From positions 1 to 10,016 of the forward strand of contig DASRMS010000085.1 in the NCBI GenBank assembly GCA_035647835.1: DNA of 10,016 bases, in the 5' to 3' direction. Shown here piece by piece: positions 5,920-10,016 of the stretch; the stretch's first letter is position 1; each line of letters opens with the position of its first letter. A model generated the notes under the pieces. That model saw only the letters and a list, made by a program, of their open reading frames with translations. It made no database searches and was not told the DNA's origin. Made by a program: the position numbers and the translations under genes. Source of the stretch: UBA9865 sp035647835. Lineage in GTDB: Bacteria > Bacillota > Dethiobacteria > Dethiobacterales > Dethiobacteraceae.

Positions 5920-6123
5920 AACCGCGGTTCCACCCTGTTTGGGCTATCTGCCCCACTCACTCAGTATAACGGCTGTGCCGTACCCACCTACTTATTTCAG
6001 TGGCTCTGCTCAAGGGCGCACTTCAGGTTGCCTCACTGAAAGCTTCTTGCAGCCGCGGAAGCTTCTCTCTGTCAGCCTCTTCAACCTTACTCTTCCCCTT
6101 CATTGCTTTTACTTATTTAGTTA
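5893..6123 (-). ncRNA. T-box riboswitch leader, probably cysteine-specific
   Basis: T-box leaders bind a tRNA and read its charging state to choose between terminator and antiterminator. On the minus strand the hallmark AGGGTGGAACCGCGG is at 5921-5935. The first stem begins with GAAGAGTA, carries AGAGAG, and closes its upper helix with AGGTTG/CAACCT. The specifier region after that helix reads GAAGTGCGCC; TGC at 6018-6020 is the best specifier (Cys). GTG one base earlier (Val) is a less likely reading. The bulge TGGA pairs with a UCCA 3' end, which fits tRNA-Cys with discriminator U. Small stems ACGGC/GCCGT and GGGC/GCCC fit stems II and III. It lies 25 nt before cysE and so controls cysE, cysS, mrnC, thyX and rlmB, and also any gltX read-through. 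Confidence 0.92.
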
Positions 6124-6129
6124 TTACAT

Positions 6130-6158
6130 ATTATAAAAGTCTGAGCGAAAGGTGTCAA
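6130..6158 (-). promoter_or_regulatory. Consensus SigA promoter of the T-box operon
   Basis: The minus strand reads TTGACA (6153-6158), a 17-bp spacer, then TATAAT (6130-6135), a perfect vegetative consensus. The -35 lies only 10 nt after the gltX stop codon. The predicted start near 6123 opens the T-box leader. Strong initiation with control by premature termination is the standard T-box design. Confidence 0.92.
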
Positions 6159-6168
6159 TAAAACATCT

Positions 6169-7632
6169 TTAGAGGCGTGTTAAAGTAGCAGTTAACCTTT
6201 TAGCTACTGTGGCTGGTCCCAATAGCGCCAAGAGGGCATTTAAATCTGGCCCATGTGACTGACCGGAAACGGCCACGCGCACAGCCATGTAAAGTGCCTT
6301 GCCTTTTACACCTAGCTCTTTGCCAATGCCTTTTAAGACCTGACGCACCTGTGCCACATCCCAAGCATACAGAGTCTGTACTTTCGCTAAGAGAGCCTTA
6401 AGCACAGCCGGGGAGGTTTCCAGTGCCAATACTTCTTGGGCCTCTGCATCATTTTCATCCCAACTAACTGTTTCACCAAAGAATACTTGCAGTAATTGCG
6501 GCGCTTGTGCCGCATACTCCAATTTCTCTTGAATTGTAGCCACAGTTTGTTCCAACCATGCTAATTTATCTGCCGTCAAGTCAGCCTCTACCAAACCAGC
6601 TTTTTGCAGGTGAGGAAGACAAAGTTTTGTCAGCTCCCCCACCGGCAGTACCTTAAGATAGTGGGCGTTCATCCACTTTAATTTTTCGAGATTAAAAACA
6701 GCAGGACTTTTAGAAACACGCTGCAAAGAAAAGAGACGGGCAATTTCATCTATCTCATAGATTTCTTCCTCTCCCTCGGGAGACCAGCCTAACAGCGAAA
6801 GGAAGTTAACTAAAGCTTGCGGTAAATAGCCCTCATCACGATATTGTACAACTGAAGTTGCACCATGTCGCTTACTCATTTTTGAACGATCCTCACCTAA
6901 AATTAAGGAGATATGAGCAAACTCTGGCAGCTCAAAGCCTAACGCTTCGTAGATTAAGAGCTGACGGGGTGTATTGGAAAGATGTTCTTCTCCGCGCAGG
7001 ATATGCGTAATGCCCATGGCTGCATCATCAAGCACTACGGCAAAGTTATAAGTAGGCAAACCGTCCGATTTGACAATAATAAAGTCACCGATACCGTTGC
7101 TTTCAAACTCCACCCTGCCCCGCACCAGGTCGTTGACCACTAAAAGTTTTCCTTCCGGCACCCGAAAACGGATGGCAGGCTTTCTGCCCTCCCCACACTT
7201 TTCTTCTTGTTCCTGCACTGATAAGTCACGGCATTTGCCCAAATAGCGAGGTGTTTTACCCTGAGCCATGAGTTCCTGACGTTCCGCTTCCAACTCTTCT
7301 TCAGTACAGTAGCAGGCATAAGCTTGTCCAGAGGCTAGCAACTGGTCGATAAATGGTTGGTACAAAGGTAGTCGCTCCTGCTGACGATACGGTCCATTAG
7401 GACCCCCAACGTCAATCCCTTCGTCCCAGTCAATACCCAGCCAACGCAAAGAGTCCAAAATTAATTTTTCGTATTCGCGTGTAGAACGATCCAAATCGGT
7501 ATCTTCAATCCGAACAACCATTGTCCCCCCGTGATGCCGCGCAAAGAGCCAGTTAAAAAGTGCCGAACGGGCACCACCAATATGTAAAGGCCCAGTAGGG
7601 CTAGGCGCAAAGCGTACTTTTACTTTAGCCAT
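6169..7632 (-). CDS. gltX: Glutamyl-tRNA synthetase
   Basis: GluRS charges tRNA-Glu with glutamate. In Bacillota it is often non-discriminating and also charges tRNA-Gln for later amidation; that is inference here. The protein has 487 residues, the normal size. The class I motifs are HIGG in FAPSPTGPLHIGGARSALF (8-26) and KMSKRHG (251-257). The acceptor-binding insertion carries C107, C109 and C134, matching three of the zinc ligands of E. coli GluRS; Asp136 sits where E. coli has His, as I recall for other Bacillota. The anticodon-binding helical domain runs from about residue 320 to the end. AGGAGGG lies about 7 nt before the ATG at 7630-7632. The gene has its own candidate promoter divergent from nadE. 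No terminator was seen at its 3' end, so read-through into the T-box leader is likely. Confidence 0.98.
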   Translation of the reverse strand: MAKVKVRFAPSPTGPLHIGGARSALFNWLFARHHGGTMVVRIEDTDLDRSTREYEKLILDSLRWLGIDWDEGIDVGGPNGPYRQQERLPLYQPFIDQLLASGQAYACYCTEEELEAERQELMAQGKTPRYLGKCRDLSVQEQEEKCGEGRKPAIRFRVPEGKLLVVNDLVRGRVEFESNGIGDFIIVKSDGLPTYNFAVVLDDAAMGITHILRGEEHLSNTPRQLLIYEALGFELPEFAHISLILGEDRSKMSKRHGATSVVQYRDEGYLPQALVNFLSLLGWSPEGEEEIYEIDEIARLFSLQRVSKSPAVFNLEKLKWMNAHYLKVLPVGELTKLCLPHLQKAGLVEADLTADKLAWLEQTVATIQEKLEYAAQAPQLLQVFFGETVSWDENDAEAQEVLALETSPAVLKALLAKVQTLYAWDVAQVRQVLKGIGKELGVKGKALYMAVRVAVSGQSHGPDLNALLALLGPATVAKRLTATLTRL

Positions 7633-7678
7633 TCCATTCCCTCCTACTTCTTACTGAAAACATTTTAAAACCTTTCCT

Positions 7679-7707
7679 ATTATATCATCTTATAAAATTG
7701 GAAACAA
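7679..7707 (-). promoter_or_regulatory. Candidate gltX promoter
   Basis: The minus strand reads TTGTTT (7702-7707), a 17-bp spacer, then TATAAT (7679-7684). The -10 is perfect and the -35 weak. The predicted start near 7672 leaves a 40-nt leader with no T-box features. It lies back-to-back with the nadE promoter in the 137-bp divergent gap. Confidence 0.6.
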
Positions 7708-7721
7708 CAAACAGTGAAGTA

Positions 7722-7730
7722 TGTTATAAT
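7722..7730 (+). promoter_or_regulatory. Extended -10 promoter of nadE
   Basis: TGTTATAAT matches the extended -10 form TGnTATAAT. No good -35 hexamer is found at the right distance: the segment 17 bp upstream is AAACAA, and a TTGGAA is too far at 21 bp. Extended -10 promoters can work without a strong -35. The predicted start is near 7737, about 33 nt before the ATG. Confidence 0.65.
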
Positions 7731-7769
7731 AATGAAGAAATATTTAGATGAATTGACGGGAGGCTGAGC

Positions 7770-9770
7770 ATGAAAAACTTTTTCAACCTTTACAACCATG
7801 GCTTTGTCCGCGTGGCTGTGGCCGTACCGCAAGTGCAGGTAGCAGATCCCACCTTTAATGTGACAGAAATTATCGCGCTAGCGCAGCAGGCAGCAGCACA
7901 AAATGCTGTACTCACTGTCTTCCCTGAACTAGGCGTGACGGCTTATAGTAACGAAGATCTATTTCATCAGCAAGCCCTCTTAGAGACAGCAGAGCGCGAA
8001 GTACAGCGGCTGCTTGCTGAAACCAGTGAGCTTAATACCATCCTCATCGTCGGTGCTCCGCTCTTAATTGATTCCTTTCTTTATAATTGTGCACTTGTCC
8101 TCCTCCGCGGCTGCCTCCTTGGCATTGTCCCTAAATCGTATTTGCCCAATCAACGGGAATTTTATGAAAGCAGACAATTCCGTCCTACACAAACAGCTAT
8201 CAATAATACCGTCGACTATGGCCAGCAAACCGCCATTCCCTTTGGCAGCGATCTTAAATTTAAAGTAGCTAATCTCCCCCATTTTACTTTTGCTGTAGAA
8301 ATCGGCGAGGATTTAACTGTACCCATTCCTCCTTCAAGTTTCGCGGCCCTAGCGGGAGCAACAGTGATTGCTAATCCTGCCGCCTCTCCTCTTACAGTAG
8401 GCAAAGCAGCCTCTCGACACACTTTACTTGCCGCTCAATCTGCCCGCTGCCGAGCAGCCTATCTTTATGCGGCCGCAGGTCTAGGTGAATCAACGACAGA
8501 TCTGGCCTGGGACGGTCACGCTCTGATCTATGAAAACGGACAAGCCCTAGCCGAAGCACCACGTTTTTCTTTATCATCCACACTGACACTGTCTGAACTT
8601 GATTTGGCAGGTCTGACGCAAGAGCGCTTGCATGATAACACCTTTGCCGATAACTCCCTTTTACTGCAGGCCCAAAACAAACACTATCGTACCATTACCT
8701 GTGAAATCCCCATCCCGTCTGCTAAGCTCATGCTCACCCGCACTCTGCCCCGCTTCCCTTATGTCCCCGCCAACAAGACGGCCTTAGCACAGCAGTGCTT
8801 TGAAGCCATGCAAATTCAGGTCCAGGGACTAGTAAAACGGTTACAGTCCACCGGCATCACGAAAATTATCATCGGTGTTTCCGGTGGTTTAGATTCCACC
8901 CTGGCCCTTTTGGTTGCCGTAAAAGCTATAGACTTATTAGGCCTGCCACGCCACAATATCCGTGCTTACAGCATGCCGGGCTTTGCTACCTCTCACCGCA
9001 CCAAAGCTAACGCTTGGCAGCTAATGCAAGCGCTTGGTGTCTATGCTGAAGAATTAGATATCCGCCCCAGCAGCCAGCAAATGTTAGCAGATATTGGGCA
9101 CCCGGTTACCCGTGGCGAAACCCGCTATGATGCTACCTACGAGAATGTCCAGGCAGGTCAGCGTACTGCCATCCTTTTTCGTCTGGCTAATTTGCACCAG
9201 GGGCTGGTGCTGGGCACAGGTGATTTAAGTGAATTGGCGCTGGGCTGGTTAACCTATGGCGTTGGCGATCATATGTCCCACTATAACGTTAATGCCAGCG
9301 TACCAAAAACATTAATAAGGGCACTCCTGCAATGGCAAGCTGAGGCCGAAGAAATAGCTCAGAAAACTGCAGCTATTATTTTAGATGTTTTAAAAACTGA
9401 AATTAGCCCTGAATTAGTCCCAGGTACAGATGACGATAACCAACCCGCTCAACATACAGAAGATTATATCGGCCCCTATGAATTACAGGACTTTCACATT
9501 TACTACACTCTCCGCTACGGCTTCCGCCCCAGCAAAATCGCCTTCCTAGCCTACAACGCCTGGGGTGCTAAATACAGCCTGGAGGAAATTAAACATTGGC
9601 TGACAATTTTTCTGAAACGCTTTTTTGCCAGCAGTCAGTTTAAACGCTCAGCCATGCCTAACGCCCCCAAAGTAGTTTCTACCTCTCTTTCACCCCGCGG
9701 CGACTGGCGTGCCCCCAGCGACGCTGTCGCCACCGCCTGGCTCACCGAACTCGCATCCTGGGACCTCTAA
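7770..9770 (+). CDS. nadE: NAD+ synthetase, glutamine-type two-domain, with substituted amidase nucleophile
   Basis: The enzyme makes NAD+ from deamido-NAD+, ATP and a nitrogen donor. GGGAGG lies 6 nt before the ATG; the length of 666 residues fits the two-domain class. The C-terminal synthetase domain has the ATP loop SGGLDST (371-377), LGTGDLSELALGWLTYGVGD (481-500), NVNASVPKTLI, YELQDFHIYYTLRYGFRPSK and SQFKRSAMPN; it looks complete. The N-terminal nitrilase-fold amidase keeps two members of the Glu-Lys-Cys triad, E53 (FPELGVTAYS) and K122 (PKSYLPNQREFY). The nucleophile motif, normally like EICEDLW, reads EIGEDLT, with Gly179 (codon GGC, 8304-8306) replacing Cys and Thr183 replacing Trp. 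The Gln-site motif usually like NLSAS reads NPAAS. The prediction is that glutamine is not hydrolysed and free ammonia is used. The reading frame is uninterrupted, so this is not an obvious pseudogene. Family assignment is firm; loss of amidase activity is inferred. Confidence 0.95.
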   Translation: MKNFFNLYNHGFVRVAVAVPQVQVADPTFNVTEIIALAQQAAAQNAVLTVFPELGVTAYSNEDLFHQQALLETAEREVQRLLAETSELNTILIVGAPLLIDSFLYNCALVLLRGCLLGIVPKSYLPNQREFYESRQFRPTQTAINNTVDYGQQTAIPFGSDLKFKVANLPHFTFAVEIGEDLTVPIPPSSFAALAGATVIANPAASPLTVGKAASRHTLLAAQSARCRAAYLYAAAGLGESTTDLAWDGHALIYENGQALAEAPRFSLSSTLTLSELDLAGLTQERLHDNTFADNSLLLQAQNKHYRTITCEIPIPSAKLMLTRTLPRFPYVPANKTALAQQCFEAMQIQVQGLVKRLQSTGITKIIIGVSGGLDSTLALLVAVKAIDLLGLPRHNIRAYSMPGFATSHRTKANAWQLMQALGVYAEELDIRPSSQQMLADIGHPVTRGETRYDATYENVQAGQRTAILFRLANLHQGLVLGTGDLSELALGWLTYGVGDHMSHYNVNASVPKTLIRALLQWQAEAEEIAQKTAAIILDVLKTEISPELVPGTDDDNQPAQHTEDYIGPYELQDFHIYYTLRYGFRPSKIAFLAYNAWGAKYSLEEIKHWLTIFLKRFFASSQFKRSAMPNAPKVVSTSLSPRGDWRAPSDAVATAWLTELASWDL

Positions 9771-9775
9771 CAGTT

Positions 9776-9802
9776 TGCGACAGGGGACGGTTCCTTGTCG
9801 CA
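9776..9802. repeat. REP-like hairpin after nadE
   Basis: A 27-nt sequence folds into 12 pairs (two G-U) around loop CGG, with outer arm TGCGACA and inner GGGGA/TTCCT. It starts 5 nt after the nadE stop codon. I recall similar GGGGACGGTTC palindromes as dispersed repeats linked to Y1 (TnpA-REP) transposases in Bacillota and other phyla. It lacks a T-run, but could still protect or end the nadE mRNA. The rest of the gap, 9803-9877, shows no gene. Confidence 0.6.
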
Positions 9803-9920
9803 CTTTCTCACGCCTTCGCCCACGGGTGGCTCGGAAGAAGCACTTAACGTCTCAAATTAAACCTACAAAATTTAACGATCGAGTAGGAGGCTACCCATTA
9901 ATTGAATAGCCGTCCTCTCA

Positions 9921-9954
9921 CACCACCGTACGTACCGTTCGGTATACGGCGGTT
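9921..9954 (-). ncRNA. Group II intron domain V
   Basis: A 34-nt helix on the minus strand. The lower stem ACCGCCGTA pairs with TACGGTGGT (one G-U), a two-base CG bulge follows on the 3' side, and the upper stem TACC/GGTA carries a GAAC tetraloop. The length, the position of the bulge and the CGC triad are the diagnostic features of the catalytic domain V, here of the IIC kind. Confidence 0.85.
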
Positions 9955-9962
9955 CAATAGAA

Positions 9963-10016
9963 TTAGTGGACTAGTGAATATCTTTCACTGATTGACAGAA
10001 GTCCCAGCTTCTTAAG
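9963..10016 (-). CDS. Group II intron reverse transcriptase/maturase, last 17 codons
   Basis: The minus strand is open from the window edge to TAA at 9963-9965 and ends LKKLGLLSISERYSLVH. The stop lies 8 nt before domain V, where an intron-encoded reverse transcriptase (domain IV ORF) is expected to end, and the hydrophobic GLLS-ERY ending resembles the tails of such proteins as I recall them. No catalytic motif can be seen because the rest of the gene lies outside. The assignment rests mainly on position relative to the intron RNA. Confidence 0.6.
   Translation of the reverse strand, partial: LKKLGLLSISERYSLVH

Larger units (their letters stand above)
9878..10016 (-). mobile_element. Group II intron, 3' end (continues beyond window)
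   Basis: Read on the minus strand, the end of a reverse-transcriptase frame is followed by a 34-nt domain V and then domain VI. Domain VI pairs GGCTATTC with GGGTAGCC around loop AATTAAT, extended by GGA/TCC and GAG/CTC. An unpaired A (position 9884) on the 3' side would be the branch point. The intron would end CTCGAT at about 9878, with the A seven nucleotides from the 3' end. The CGC triad in domain V is typical of subgroup IIC, whose members insert after terminator hairpins; the 5' exon with such a hairpin would lie beyond 10016. The 3' boundary is inferred and may be off by a base or two. Confidence 0.85.

Noticed and set aside
5870..6136. 88-codon plus-strand ORF
   Set aside because: It runs antisense through the T-box leader, has no ribosome-binding site of note, and matches no family that I recognise.
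7107..7318. Altered zinc site in GluRS (Asp136 instead of His)
   Set aside because: As I recall, Bacillota GluRS commonly have RDL at this position, so it is not an unusual feature.
7633..7769. A T-box or other riboswitch upstream of gltX or nadE
   Set aside because: The divergent gap is short and AT-rich, with promoter elements but no T-box sequence, terminator or long helices.
9709..9909. 66-codon plus-strand ORF
   Set aside because: It overlaps the nadE 3' end in another frame, crosses the REP-like hairpin and enters the intron antisense; no protein-like features.
1..10016. CRISPR array, prophage, toxin-antitoxin or defence system
   Set aside because: No spaced direct repeats and no phage, nuclease or toxin gene were seen; apart from the intron edge the window is core housekeeping sequence.

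Overview
The window looks like a chromosomal housekeeping region of a Clostridia-type Bacillota, probably near the Peptococcaceae/Thermoanaerobacterales. Three things suggest this. The gene order gltX, cysE, cysS, mrnC, rlmB, sigH follows the classic Bacillota translation and cysteine cluster. EF-Tu carries the cysteine-rich insertion known from clostridial relatives. The sequence also has a T-box leader, strong GGAGG ribosome-binding sites and consensus SigA promoters. The species cannot be named from the sequence alone.

Almost everything up to about 7.7 kb is on the minus strand, so transcription runs from high to low coordinates. gltX (6169-7632) is followed by a consensus promoter and a T-box leader, probably cysteine-specific (5893-6123). 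That leader heads a tightly packed operon: cysE, cysS, mrnC, thyX, rlmB. Junctions in the operon are 20-bp and 4-bp overlaps or an 8-bp gap. sigH follows with its own SigA-type promoter, preceded by a perfect Spo0A-box heptamer, and ends at a stem-loop plus T-run terminator. A further consensus promoter (1034-1062) drives four tRNA genes, Gly(CCC), fMet(CAT), Thr(GGT) and Met(CAT), and then the 5' 193 codons of tuf, which runs off the left edge. A hairpin with a T-run lies between the tRNAs and tuf.

On the plus strand, divergent from gltX, is a two-domain glutamine-type NAD+ synthetase (7770-9770). Its ATP-dependent synthetase domain looks intact. Its amidase domain has glycine where the nucleophilic cysteine should be, so it is predicted not to hydrolyse glutamine. 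This is the most striking observation in the window.

The right edge (9771-10016) is mobile-element territory: a REP-like hairpin, then the 3' end of a minus-strand group II intron. The intron shows a 34-nt domain V with a CGC triad, a domain VI with a bulged A, and the last 17 codons of its reverse transcriptase. The rest lies beyond the window.

The genes share a theme of translation: tRNA charging (GltX, CysS), cysteine supply (CysE), 23S rRNA maturation and methylation (MrnC, RlmB), tRNAs and EF-Tu. ThyX, NadE and SigH link this block to dTMP, NAD and stationary-phase or sporulation control.
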